A stretch of DNA of 64,000 bases from Apostichopus japonicus. Its lineage: Eukaryota > Echinodermata > Holothuroidea > Aspidochirotida > Stichopodidae. The position numbers and the translations under genes are program-made. Numbering within the stretch: position 1 is the stretch's first letter; each line of letters begins with the position of its first letter. Of the stretch, positions 50,457 through 62,345 are shown in pieces. The notes beneath the pieces are model-generated. The model was not told the DNA's origin and did not search any database. It worked only from the letters and a program-made list of their open reading frames with translations. The DNA lies in the NCBI RefSeq assembly GCF_037975245.1, contig NC_092572.1, positions 23,172,489 to 23,236,488 of the forward strand, written 5' to 3'.

Positions 50457-53400
50457 ATTACATACGTTCACGTTTACTTCTTTGTACATACTGAGAGAGC
50501 CCCCTCAATTTTCAATAAATCTTACGGAGACCTTTAAACATATACATTTTTCAAATTAATTCAATGAAAGTAAGAATGATGATTGTCAATGTCTTTTGAA
50601 AGGACTACTCTTGTGGTCCTCCCACAGAAAATAGAATGTTTTGACATCAATGGGTGCATATATGCAGATTAAAAATTAAGTCATAAAATTGGTCTAAATG
50701 CAATATTGTGTTTAATAATAAATTTTGATTATATATGTTATAGAGATAAATGGTAAATGTATTATCTCAATCAGAAAGTTAGTTTCCAAACTTTCCAAAA
50801 TAAAATAAAAATGATCACATTTTGATAAGATTTCAGCCCCCCCCCCCCCCCTCACCAATCCTTTCCCAAAAACTAAATGAATTGAATCATATACAGCCTA
50901 ATATAAGTATTATGTTATTTCAGTAACTTCTATGATAGACACTAAAACAAAATTACATACAATACAAGATGGACTGTTACATGAAAATGAAATTTATTTG
51001 CTTTTCAGATTGTTTCATTAAGAATTTATTTACAAGAAAGAAAAGAAAACGAAAAGACACAAAAAAAAAGTAAAGAGGACCATGATATATATAAATGAAA
51101 TGTTCAGTGTTAGGAATAGACCTATACTTAGGTTTCTTTATTATACTTCAAGATGCTCTCTCCATACACAAACAATGAACAACACAGATTAAAGTCACCT
51201 TGTGATTGGGAACAAAAGGACTATTTCATTGTTATTCTGGCTTCCTACCATCTATCAACCCCCCGCCCCCTACTTGTTTCTTCCTACAATCCTCCTTCCT
51301 AAATAATACTAGTATTTTAACCCTACCTCCCCCTTGCTTCAACTATTGTTTCTCTACCCACTTCTTTATTCCCTACACACCTACCCCCCTCCCGCCCCCT
51401 CCCCCCTTTCAGTCTTTCTCTCCATCTCTGTCTCTTGATGAGCCATCTACTTTCACTTTGGCAACCTGCACTTTTTGGGGGTTAGATACAAAACTTTAAA
51501 GTGAATAAAAATATGAAAAACAAAATCTAGTTTAACCTATGAAATCTGAGTTACTTCATATCAAGGCATTTTTTAGTAAACGTTCTTATACATTATAACT
51601 CTTTCTCTTTTTCTTTAAAACTTAAGTACACCAGCTCTACACTCCACTTCCCCCTTCCCACACCCCCTCCAAAACCTGCACACAACTGAAGTAATGTCAA
51701 GATTTTTGCTGGTAACAATTGAAAGGTATTAACTATTTCTTTCCACAGATGAAAGTAATATTAGCAAAACCTCAAGTGGTCAGACTGTAATATTCTTAAA
51801 TAATTCAGAAATTCAGTAATGAAAATGATAATTTTCATTTAACCATCCAGGGAAATAACTTTCTTGAAGGACGACACCTCAAAATAATTCTGCCAGCTTA
51901 AAAAAATCGATATAAGGTAAACATATCAAAAATTCATTGATTACTTTGTCATTTTGATTTCTTAACTGACATCATTGTGGTGTAGCAACTCAGCATCCCA
52001 GGTGGGTCTTTAACCCCCCCCCATTGTCAGGCCAAAACCAGCCCCTCTCTTCCATAAACATGTGCTGACATTTAACGCCAAAGCATTGGGCATGATATAT
52101 GAGGAGTACTTCATATAAGTCCCCACTAAAACAATTATCAGTCCATTAAATGAAGAAATTAATAACACTCCATTTTGGTAGATATTTGCTCTTAGATGTT
52201 ATAAATATAGAAGAGAAGAAATAATGACCTACTGGCGTTCATCTCAACAAACAAACGAAACTAATGTTCTTAAATTAAAACAAAGGTCTGTCACCTTAGT
52301 GATGAGTTTCAATGCTTGCACCAGTCACACAGAAAACAAATGTCTATGGAGATCAAATCTTTGAGGATTTGTTATCTACTTCAATGTCTCCAATGCAACC
52401 AAAGTTATAAACTGCCTCAAACTCACCCCTTCAGTTAATAGGGTCTTTCTTTCTTCACTCTTATACCAACTAATCAACTATCAAATTACTGTGTACTCAC
52501 TTTCCACACCTCACATTACACAAGAATGTTTGCCTGTTAAAACCAGATGATTGCTTTGAACTGTGACTGCTTCTGCCATTGGATATGCTTGGATAGTAAC
52601 ATAAGTGTTATTTCATGTTGATGTACAAACTATAAAACTGGCCACACACTGACTGACTGTGACAGCTTCTGCCATTGGATATGCTTGGAGAGTAACATAA
52701 GTGTTATTTCATGTTGATGTACAACTATAAAACTGGCCACACTGACTGACTGTGACAACTTCTGCCATTGGATATGCTTGGAGAGTAACGTGAGTGTTAT
52801 TTCATGTTGATGTACAAACTATAAAACTGGCCACACTGACTGACTGTGACAGCTTCTGCCAGTGGATATGCTTGGAGAGTGACATAAGTGTTATTTCATG
52901 TTGATGTACAAACTATAAAACTGACCACACACTGACTGCCTGACTGAACATAACCCTGAATCGACTGGTGAGCCTATATTCTTAGAAAAGTGATGTCGGT
53001 GCTTTCAGGGTAGACCTAATTAGGTATGAACCCGTAACAAACTATGACAACAGTCCAACCATCCACCCATGGTTATCTGACTCTGTTATTATACCACAAT
53101 GTGAGTAGTACACTGAATAAGAACGTATTTATGAACTTGTTGTATTTCAGAAGACATAAATCTTTGGGAATCTTGGCCTACCCTATCAGGTATCCTTTCT
53201 AAGCCATATAAAATGTGATTCCATGTAACCACAAACTCAGCTATCTAATGGTGCTATTATGCCACCCCCTGCAGGGCCCCACATTCATTCATCTTTCTCT
53301 ACCAGTATGTCCACCAACCCCACTCAAAGACTGTTTAGAATGGTGGTATGACCATCATCCAGAATCTTTTACAAACATCGGCACCTTCTGTTGAATCCAA

Positions 53401-53604
53401 CATCAACAGTTCGAGGTAGTTTCATCCACACACCCGTTTCACTCATTTCTGGCTGTGTGTCCAATCTTCCTGGCAGTTCCCTTCAGTAAGTATCTGGTCA
53501 CACATGTACCATACTGACTCTTCACATAACCTCAGCTTCCTTTTTCTTCCTGGCTTGATACTTCTCTGGGCTGTCGGCCCGGAGTATCGCTACCGGCGAT
53601 GCCT
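50457..53604. other. RRP1 5' flank and POU2F 3' UTR / spacer
   Basis: Both genes run right to left, so the POU2F 3' UTR and the RRP1 promoter share these 3.1 kb. TTTATT (AATAAA on the minus strand) at 50993-50998 and 51025-51030 are candidate POU2F polyadenylation signals. C runs and one tandem array are present; no further exon was seen. Confidence 0.45.
52550..52935. repeat. ~105-bp tandem repeat, 4 copies, likely in POU2F 3' UTR
   Basis: Copies share GACAGCTTCTGCCATTGGAT, ATGCTTGGAGAGTAACATAA, GTGTTATTTCATGTTGATGT and ACTATAAAACTGGCCACACT. They lie within about 1 kb downstream of the POU2F stop codon. Confidence 0.9.
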
Positions 53605-53730
53605 TTAGGAAATATCGGCGTCCGCCATGGTAACATCTGTCGATACTTCTGTACCCTCCGAAGTCTCATCGTTACCTTGACGAGTCACCACCATCGGGAT
53701 CCCACCCATTGGCGTCTTACCGCTAACGTT
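53605..53730 (-). CDS. POU2F1: POU2F final coding exon
   Basis: 126 nt, phase 0 in, acceptor TTGATTTTACAG. Encodes [20 protein letters not shown] and ends MADADIS then TAA at 53605-53607. If this intron is retained, translation continues into a different short C terminus and stops near 54156. Confidence 0.82.
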   Translation of the reverse strand, partial: NVSGKTPMGGIPMVVTRQGNDETSEGTEVSTDVTMADADIS

Positions 53731-56700
53731 CTGTAAAATCAAATCAAATCAAATATATATATATATATAAATTAAAACATAGCACATGAATGTTGAAATA
53801 CAGCTATTTCGCCAAGCTTAGGTGAGCTTCTCTCTAAATGTATTCCGAGGCGGATATATCCATTCTCTATTCACTCTCTCGTGATTGAAGTCATTTATAT
53901 ATTGTCAATGGCATCTTAGGTAACATGGGACATAGGCATTAGATTTTTGGCTTCAAATAACTTCATGTTATATCTGGCTTCCACAGAAAATTTTCATTAC
54001 CAAATCTTAATAAGACATGATACAAATAATATAGATTATTCCAGTTTTTATTACAATTGAAAATGTTTTGAATTTTTTTTTTTTCGCCTACATGGTTTCC
54101 TTTATAAATTATTTGACTTAAGATATACATCATTTACAAACCTTAACTTTTTTGATTACATTTGAAAATGTTTTAAAAAACATTTTTTCTTGCCTACATG
54201 GTTCTCTTTATAAAGTATTTGCCATAAGAAATATTTATAATAATCATAAAAATAATAATAATAATAAGAATTTCCAACCTTGTTAAATTTTTTTTTTAAT
54301 CTTAATGTTGAACGATGAAGGATTGGATTTAGCCAGGTAAAACTTACGGAAATCTGGATTTGGCCGCCTGCGTGGATAGCTACTCCCTGGCCGACATCTG
54401 TTACCTCACCATCTGTTACTTCACCAGGGTTGTCCGAGGTGCCGTCTCCTGATTCGCTGATCATGGCAGGGGACCCGATGGTAAACGTACCCTGTAGGCC
54501 GTTGCTTATCTTGGAACCCTGAACAACGTTGGTGACTAATCCCGGTCTGGATAAAGACTCCACCGCTTCATTGATGGCGGTCAGAGCCACGGGGGTCACC
54601 ACACAACCAGAGCCGGTGGTGTTAGCCACCGACTTGGTGGTCACCACCGTGACGGTGGTGCCGCCCACGGAGGTAGTGATGGTGTAAGCCTGTGGTTGTT
54701 GGATCTTGGATGGCACTTTGGCAGCGTTTATGGTAATTGTTTGGGGTTTACCGGTGACAGCATTGATCAGGCTGGGAGACAGGGTAGCCGCTAACGCCGG
54801 CGACACAGTTATACTGTGTGGGCCGCCTACTTTCTGAATACTCGTGGGTGTTCTGAGGATGTTGGGTTGCTGAATCTGTTTGGTCGGTGTGGTGATGATG
54901 GTCTGGGTGTTACCGGTCCCGGTGATACTCGAAATGTTCGTTGGAAGAGTGCCACCCAGGGAGTTATTAGACAGGGACACAGAGGTCAAGTGGGTGGTGG
55001 GTGACGAGGTATGAGAGGTACTGTAAGGTAGACCCGGCGAGAGCGGGCCCAGGATGGGTATGCCACCGGGTAGCATCATGGAGGGCGGGTTGATGCGCTT
55101 CTCCTTCTGTCTCCGGTTGCAGAACCACACCCTTATCACCTCCTTCTCCATGCCGAGCTGCTCGGCCAGGAGAGCGATCTCCTCCGAACTGGGCTTTGAA
55201 TTATGAAGGAAGCTCTTCTCTAGGGCCACCCTGATGTTCGTCTCGATACTGGTGCGTTTCTTCCTCCGGCGTGCGATGCTATCAGCGGTGGCCTGGGGTC
55301 CCAGCAGCTCCGGGTTGGCCATGGTGACGTCCGCGTCGTCCAGCCACTTCTGCAGGAGCGGTTTCAGCTTGCACATGTTCTTGAAGCTGAGATTCAGAGC
55401 TTCAAATCTGGATATGGTCGTCTGGCTGAAATCGTTTCCGTAGAGTTTACCCATCGCCAGGCCGACATCTCCCTAGAATACAAAGACCGATAGGGAAGAG
55501 TGATTCCAAGAAATGAAGCCTTTCCATTTTATGAAAATTTACACCTTTTATCAATAATGGTTAAAAGGTTGACATGATATTTAGATATGTGATACATCTG
55601 ATATAAGTAAGATACATATGGTTGTTAAATGTCAACTGATTAGGTCTACTGCTGTTACACCTCTGTGTGGAATAAAGCTTTCTACAACATCACTTGTAGT
55701 GAAAGATTCTTATATGATGACCCATTGTGAGAGGAGGGGGTGGGAGAAGGGGGAGAGAGGGGGGTACTTTCATAATTGATAAGACCATGTTTGACCAAGC
55801 CTGCATATGTAGAGAAAGAGGATTAATGTCTATGAATGCTAATTTTGAAACTTAGAGTTAAGAGAAACAAAACACAATGTTTTAATTAAACCAATAAATC
55901 AAAAGGTTTAAGGGCAAAAGGGGGGTGGGGTAGGAAATGGGGAGCGCAAAGTGAGGGAGGAGGTGGTGAGGCCCATTATCAATTGTTGTATGATCAAATA
56001 CAGTCATTATGATTGGTATTATTTCTATTAAGAGGGAGAGAGGGTGAAAAGAGGGTGTGGATTTAGCACTTCCAGTTCCCCAGTTATGACAATTTTTCCA
56101 AGTTTTTCCAAGTGTTCCAATAAAAATTTACCCAGTTTGAATTATATAAATGGAATTATATTTTACATATGGGGGACTCTGATTTGAGAAATTGACCTAA
56201 TATGAGTCGCTTTGAGACATCTGTGGCCTTAATAATATAAGTTACAGAGTGAACCTACCTGAGTAAAGCCCAGTTTGATTCTTCTTTGCTTAAAGGTTTT
56301 AGCAAACTGTTCTAACTCTTCCAGATCCATCTGTTCCTCTGGGGTCGACTGGGGGATGACGTGGGTGGTTCCCGGGGTAACTGTCTGAATTTTAGGGACA
56401 TGTTGTACCTGAATGGTAGAGGCATTCCCTGCTTGAAGGGTCTGCTGGAAACAAAACAAAATATCATAAAAAAAAAAACAGAAAATTAACACTCCTAGTA
56501 TATCAACAAGATAAACATATATGTTTCTTGTGGGTAAAATTCCTAGAGAAAAGGGGTTAAAATATCACAAGACCAATGTACATTCCATTGGTTCCATTCA
56601 ATTTTCTGTAACTAGGGTAATCGGTTATCACCAACATTCGTTGGTTGTGAGGTTTGTCAACCTTTTTGGGTATATCGAATCATTTCAGAACATTTGCAAA

Positions 56701-59700
56701 ATAGAGACATGTTCAGAGAAGCTTACAGAAGTCGAAAAAAAATGTTCAAAAGGAACTTAGTTCCCAGTCAAAAGACTTGATAAAGTGACAATTGAAGTAT
56801 AAATGCTGCTCAATTCTTTTATATTTAGGTGAATAACTTGTATCTTCCAATGTAAGGAAATTGACAGTTATGGAAAGAAATAAACTTGAGTAAGGGAAAC
56901 CTGACAATCGGAAGGGAGTTCTACGTACCTGCCCGGCTGCTACACCTTGTGCTACAGCGTTGCTGGCTTGCTGTAGCTGTTGGGTAGCAGCTCCCACTAT
57001 CACCTGACCTTGGGAGAGATTCAACTGGCCCTGTACCTATAACAAAGAGACACAGAGGAATAAAGCCATCAGTGATTAAAACTGTACCTCTCCACTCTCA
57101 AGATTATTTATGCGTATTGCAAAGTCTGCAAATTCACGAACATATGTAATACAAGCCCGACTGGATAGAAACAAATTTGTCAAACCTCCCCACCTTGATT
57201 GCATGTTCAGTTCCAATGAATATACGTAAAACTTTGAAGTTTTATTCGTTGTATTTGGATGTGGTTACGGTAAAACAAATGCAGGTTTCTTTGGCATATC
57301 ATTTCATGTGTGACAGTAGTTAGATTATTGCTCAATGGCGGAATACGACCGAAACAAATCGGTTCCTACGGCCTATACCTCAAATACTATGAAATGGAAG
57401 AGAGTATCGAAGGCTACACTGTTTGAAAAACTCCGTTTTCATTCTTTTAATTTTGAAATTGCCCAAAATCTGTTAAATATGGCTTCTTTTATAGATCTGC
57501 TCAAAATCTATGGAAACGAACTGAAAATCAAAGATTGCAGTGCATAATTAGTAGGGAAGTAATTGAGGACTGGCAAACTAAAACTAGGCTATAGATGTGC
57601 CAGGCTAGGCTATAGATGCACCAAGCTAGGCTATAGATGCGCCAGGCTTTAGATCAATGGAGGGCCCTTACCTGCTGGAGGAGGTTCGCTTGCTGGACCA
57701 CCGAGGGCTTCTGTTGCAGGATGACATTATTACCCATCTGCAATAAATGTTAATTAAACATTTTAATTTTAATCAATTACATGAATGTAATTCAGCATAA
57801 AATTAAAACCGGGAAATCTGATTGGTCCCCACAAGCCCCATCCCTCTGTTCTGTACAGTAGGAATAATCAGATGTTCATTTCTTAGCAACAACTACATTT
57901 CTGGTATCAACCCCCTACCCCCCCTCCCTCCACCCAAATTTACTTCACCCCTCACCTCCAAGCAATTGGAATTTTGCAGAGTATGTCAAATTAACCACAG
58001 GATCACTTAATTATGAAAATTATGTTGAATATGTTACATGCAGACCTACAGAATAATTGACATAACTGTAAAAATTTAATTAAGACTGTTGTTTTTCAAA
58101 CTGACCTGACCAGCCTGTAGGAGTACATACTGCTGTAGGCTAGGGTTCTGTTGCTGTAACTGCTGTAGTTGCTGTAAATCCTGTAATGATATTTGCTGTA
58201 TCTGCGTACCTCCGACACCAACTTGTTGAGGGTTGATCTATAAACAATAAAAACAACAGACATTGTTAGTGGCGTTGTTAATGGCGTTGTAAGTGGCGTT
58301 GTTCGGCTCTACCTATGTATCAAAACCAACACCCTTATGGGGACTGACCTGCAACCAACGAATGATACCAGACGATATTATTAAATAATAAACGGTGTTG
58401 TACGACCTATCTTCGACCTGTCTTATGTCAATGAATAACCAATAAGAACAGTAGAAATTGCAGGGATTAATTTGGTGTTATTATTTGGTGTAACAGATTT
58501 GAAGGCTCTGAATTTGGTCTCTTACAAAAAATACTATGTTTTCCTGTGTAAAGAAATGTGATATAGATCTTTGGAATTGTATAGCAATTTGACATTTCTT
58601 TGCAAATCATTTTGGGATGCGATAACAGATAATTTATGCCCTGCAATATTATCTTAAATGGTATGAAGTATCCTAGTAACACCAACCTATGTTAAGTTTC
58701 TGTACTACCAATGAAGAAGGCAGACAATATTTCGACACTGCTCTGGTACGATAAATGTTTTCAGTTAGATTTGCAACTTATTAAGACACATTATACTAAA
58801 TGGTGGTGTATTGTGAATCTTAGCACCACCTACAACGACCCCGCATTGATCAGCAACGAATCGAGACAGCACACAATATTGTAATTACATGGTGCTGTAA
58901 GGTGCACCCGAGTAATACCGCCATCAAAGTGTTTAACCTTTAAAGCCCTAAACGGTGTTCTGTAACCAATAAACACATCACTCGGTAAAACATAAACGAA
59001 GTTCGGGTCTTTTGCGTTGACATATTTTTTCTTAAATAGTTTAAATATTCAATTTGGATTCCAAGCTGTGAGTATGATTTCGGATCATTGCGAACAATCA
59101 AAGGATAAACTATTAATTAGTACTATTAATTATTGATTAATTAATTGATTAATTATAAGGGATTAGTGGATAATCTGGACTATAGTATGTGATTTGTAAA
59201 TAAAGACATATTTCACTGATTAGTTACGATATTACAGGAAATTAGGGTACAGTAAGTACCGAAAAACAAACGAAATGTCCAACGAAAATTGTTTTCCACA
59301 AGGGAACAACATTGAAGTAACATTCTGCCATTTTGAATATAGTTTCATTTCTTTCAGGGTTTTCCTGACAAGAGTACTGAGGTACTACGTAAAGGCTGAT
59401 TTTCAGGGGATCCATGAGTCTGGGATATCCAACTGGTTAGTCACTGCGTAGACTCTACAGTATATCACATTGTACAGCTTTGAACGGCCTTACCAATCAA
59501 TAAATTCAGAGTCATTAACAAACAGGTAACAGGCAAAATGGACAAGATTAATTACACAAAAACAAAATACAAAAAATGTCAAGATTATACTTCAAGAGTG
59601 TAGATGAAGTTTGCCAAAAGCATTCAAACACATAAAGCCCAACATCCCCATTCAACACCAAAACCCCATCCACACCCCCACCCCATCCCACCTCTTACCC

Positions 59701-62345
59701 CTTATACCCAATCTCAAACTCTTAACTAAACCATCCAAAGGACAGAATCAAACACACACACACATCATCTTAAAACCTCTCTGAAGGTCATACAAATCCA
59801 GGTGGGTCTCAGATCCTGATATATTCCCAATGCAGTTTGGAGGGGTGGGGTGGGGTGGGGTGGGGTGGGGTGGGGTGGGGTTGGGGTGGGGGTGGGACAG
59901 AACTGGGCATACTGTGTACATGACAGGCATTCTACAGGTACATTATCCATCATGCATGACATGGTTAGTTGATCCAGGCGCCAGAGAGTAATGCAGTTAA
60001 CAGTGTGTTGAAATGTGTCCACTGAAGCAATGGTGGGTGCAGAGCGGATAAACTGTTTAATCATAAATGTTTTTTTTTTTCACCGTATCACATTAAATGT
60101 AATGAGAAGACACGTATCTCATTACAGTCATAATGAAAAACAAAAGGGATGTCAGTGAATTGCACTGATATTAGTAAACAATTAACAAAACACGTCAACT
60201 TTTAATACAACACAAAAGCCACAAACACATAGTTATGAAACAAACATGGACATCCATGGATATTAACCTGTTTGTATTGGTTCATTGGACTTTCTGGCAT
60301 TGGACTGTCCTGTTTCCCTGAAGGAGTCCACGGCTTGTTACTGTCCATAAACGGCTGTTACAAACATGCAAACATTGACAATAACAACCCCTAAAAAGCA
60401 ACTTACTGTTCTAACGTTAAGGTGTTTTTTAAGTGGTGTGTCCTAGAATAACTAGCTGTTACATACATGCAAATATTGACAACATCCACTATTATAGCAA
60501 CTTACTGTTCTAACGTTAAGGTGTTTTTTAAGTGGTGTGTCCTAGAATAACTAGCTGTTACATACATGCAAATATTGACAACATCCACTATTATAGCAAC
60601 TTACTGTTCTAACGTTAAGGTGTTTTTTAATGTTGTGTGTCCTTGAATAACTGGCTGTTCATCCATGCAAACATGACATCCCCCATTATAGCAACTTACT
60701 GTTCTAATTTTAAGGTGTTTTTAATGTTGTGTGGCGCTGAATAACTGGCTGTTACAAACATGCAAATATTGACAACAACCCCAATTATAGCAACTAACTG
60801 GTCTAACATTAAGGTGTTTTTAATGTTGTGTGGCGCTAAATAACTGGCTGTTACATCCATGCAAACATGACATCCCCCATTATAGTAACTTACTGTTCTA
60901 ATTTTAAGGTGTTTTTTAATGTTGTGTGGCACTGAATAACTGGCTGTTACATACATGCAAACATTGACAGCTCATTACCACTCCCTTATAGCAACTTTCT
61001 CCTCTAGATCTAAACACACGATATCTTCGCTGTTACAAACATGGAACTCTGACAGATATTAAAAACAGCCTATCATCACCTAAACCTGTGCTCTACGGTA
61101 GATTCATGAAATAACAATGATGCAAAATAATTAGCCTGCCTTGACTTCTATTCCTGATTCCCTGAAGATGGGGGTAAATTATGCAAGGCTTTCACTATAT
61201 ACCATGCACCTGTCTGGTAACTCTGTACAGCTTGCAGGTACATTACATATATATATGTATATATGTATACATGTCTTGTGACTGACCATGATTTACTAAT
61301 ATTGTCATTTGGATTTGACTTTGACAGAATTTCAAACCCTTCTAACTTAAACAAACACACAAACAGACAATTCATAAATTTATCCTATTTATATCTATAG
61401 ACACCTTCAGGAGAAGATGGAACGAGTCACTTAAAAGACAATAAAAGTAATAAAATAAAACTGTTAGCAAACTGCTTATCCACTAGATAGCCTGTGTAGG
61501 AGAATGTGTAAAAGTAAGTTGGCATGACTTTTCGACCCTAGCAGGATCTTCTTCAAAGGCTAAATGACAAGTAACAGTAACAGAAGGGACAAAAACACAC
61601 ACAGAATACAGACAGGTTAATGAGCATGGTGAACACAAGGAGATGGATGTAAGGGGATTAGTTGACAAGGGATGGAGAGAAGAAAGAAAGAAACCAACAG
61701 GGGAAGAGGAGAGGTAGGAGATGTGTTCACCATGCTCATTAACCTGTCTGTTTTCTGTGCATGTTTTGTCACTTCTGTTACTGTTACTTGTCATATAGCC
61801 TTTGAAGAAGATCCTGCTAGGATCGAAACGTCAGGCCAACTTACTTTTACACACAAAAAATAATAACGATAAAAAAAAAAAAAGTAAAAAAGAAATCCTA
61901 CAACACAAAACGCTCTTTAGTTTCAGATCATCTCACCACTTCTAATCAGGATTTGGTTGTTCCTACTTGCTATAACCACATTCACAATTTTCTTACCTCT
62001 ATTTTTCTCTGCCTAAAAGATCATATCCACAACGTTAAAAACTTTTCTGAGCAAACTGGGATGCCAAAAAAAAGGGGGTAAACGTTTTTCGTTAAATTTG
62101 CCGATCAAAAATTCACTGCTGTCCCTAGGAAATTTCTTGATAGAGGTTATCTTACTCACACTGACCACCTGTATGCCTTGCAGCTGCTGTTGCAGTAATT
62201 GTAGTTGTTGGGCGTTAAGGCCAGATGCCAAGGTTACGGCATTGTTTTGGTTTTGAGCTAGACTGGTTGCGTACGAACCCATCGACGGTTGGCTGATGGT
62301 GGTCCTGATTTGGTTAGATGCTTGCAGAGCTTGCTGAGGCTGGGA
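53605..62345 (-). CDS. POU2F1: POU class 2 homeodomain transcription factor (Oct-1 type), N terminus off-window
   Basis: DNA-binding transcription factor recognising octamer-type sites through a bipartite POU domain. Eight exons were seen on the minus strand: 62160-62345, 60268-60354, 58106-58237, 57672-57737, 56929-57036, 56259-56444, 54348-55472 and 53605-53730. All junctions are phase 0 (2016 nt, 671 residues plus stop). The POU-specific domain is near-identical to vertebrate Oct-1 ([20 protein letters not shown], split from GDVGLAMGK by an intron). The homeodomain holds [20 protein letters not shown] and [12 protein letters not shown]. Upstream is a glutamine-rich region with [20 protein letters not shown], also as in Oct-1. 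Downstream is a Ser/Thr/Val-rich region. Class 2 rather than other POU classes is clear; assignment to POU2F1 rather than POU2F2 or POU2F3 simply reflects a pre-duplication gene. The gene continues past the right edge. Confidence 0.93.
54061..54300. repeat. Short intronic duplication and AAT-repeat
   Basis: GAAAATGTTTT...TTTTTTCGCCTACATGGTTTCCTTTATAAA recurs about 108 bp later as TTTTCTTGCCTACATGGTTC. An (AATAAT)n tract lies at about 54238-54268. It is in the last POU2F intron. Confidence 0.6.
54348..55472 (-). CDS. POU2F1: POU2F exon: rest of POU-specific domain, homeodomain, Ser/Thr-rich tail
   Basis: 1125 nt, phase 0-0, acceptor TATTCTAG, donor ATTTCC|GTAAGT. It opens [20 protein letters not shown], ends the POU-specific domain at KWLDDAD, has a ~20-residue linker, then the homeodomain (about 55270-55090). 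The tail is rich in Ser, Thr, Val and Gly ([12 protein letters not shown]). Confidence 0.95.
56259..56444 (-). CDS. POU2F1: POU2F exon: start of POU-specific domain
   Basis: 186 nt, phase 0-0, donor ACTCAG|GTAGGT. Encodes [20 protein letters not shown] then [23 protein letters not shown]. The acceptor is a tandem CAGCAG, so the first Gln may be optional. Confidence 0.93.
56929..57036 (-). CDS. POU2F1: POU2F exon: Q/A-rich segment
   Basis: 108 nt, phase 0-0, acceptor TTTGTTATAG, donor GGGCAG|GTACGT. Encodes [20 protein letters not shown] then [16 protein letters not shown]. Confidence 0.87.
57575..57655. repeat. AGGCTATAGATGCGCCAGGCT short tandem repeat
   Basis: About three to four ~24-bp units (CTAGGCTATAGATGCACCAA) just downstream of a POU2F exon on the transcript. 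Confidence 0.75.
57672..57737 (-). CDS. POU2F1: POU2F exon: short Q-rich segment
   Basis: 66 nt, phase 0-0, acceptor TTTATTGCAG, donor CAGCAG|GTAAGG. Encodes [20 protein letters not shown] then QQ. Confidence 0.85.
58106..58237 (-). CDS. POU2F1: POU2F exon: [12 protein letters not shown] motif
   Basis: 132 nt, phase 0-0, acceptor TTGTTTATAG, donor TCAG|GTCAGT. Encodes [20 protein letters not shown] then [10 protein letters not shown], closely matching an Oct-1 glutamine-rich segment. Confidence 0.9.
59836..59898. repeat. (TGGGG)n array, G-quadruplex-prone
   Basis: About nine tracts of four or more G in succession (GGGGTGGGGTGGGGTGGGG...). The G-rich strand is plus, so the POU2F pre-mRNA is (CCCCA)n. 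It lies in a POU2F intron. Confidence 0.92.
60268..60354 (-). CDS. POU2F1: POU2F candidate cassette exon
   Basis: 87 nt, phase 0-0, acceptor TGTTTGTAACAG, donor AAACAG|GTTAAT (weak). Encodes [20 protein letters not shown] then ESPMNQYKQ. As 29 whole codons it can be skipped freely. Its internal ATG (MDSNKPW) could instead start a short isoform. No family match was recognised. Confidence 0.5.
60385..60975. repeat. ~113-bp tandem repeat, ~5 copies, beside the POU2F cassette exon
   Basis: Copies share TATAGCAACTTACTGTTCTA, ACGTTAAGGTGTTTTTTAAG and GCTGTTACATACATGCAAAT. The array runs up to the acceptor of the cassette exon, and its own CTGTTACAAACATGCAAA resembles that acceptor region (60355-60372). 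Confidence 0.9.
61506..61852. mobile_element. Foldback MITE with ~130-bp inverted arms, 347 bp
   Basis: It begins GTGTAAAAGTAAGTTGGC and ends GCCAACTTACTTTTACAC, exact inverse copies; the arms stay similar for about 130 bp on each side (left through GTTAATGAGCATGGTGAACA, right from TGTTCACCATGCTCATTAAC) around an ~85-bp purine-rich loop. It is in a POU2F intron. A half copy lies at 37679. Confidence 0.85.
62160..62345 (-). CDS. POU2F1: POU2F exon: glutamine-rich activation region
   Basis: 186 nt, phase 0-0, acceptor TTTTGTTTTAAG, donor CAGT|GTGAGT. Encodes [20 protein letters not shown] through [20 protein letters not shown]. An earlier weak donor (ATACAG|GTGGTC) would drop VVS. Confidence 0.8.

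Noticed and set aside
57335-57547. 70-residue plus-strand ORF beginning [10 protein letters not shown]
   Set aside because: It lies antisense in a POU2F intron with no recognisable family; it might be a repeat fragment, which I cannot test.
60696-60956. 86-residue minus-strand ORF with repeated SAPHNIK-type motif
   Set aside because: Translation of the ~113-bp tandem repeat; no start context or homology.
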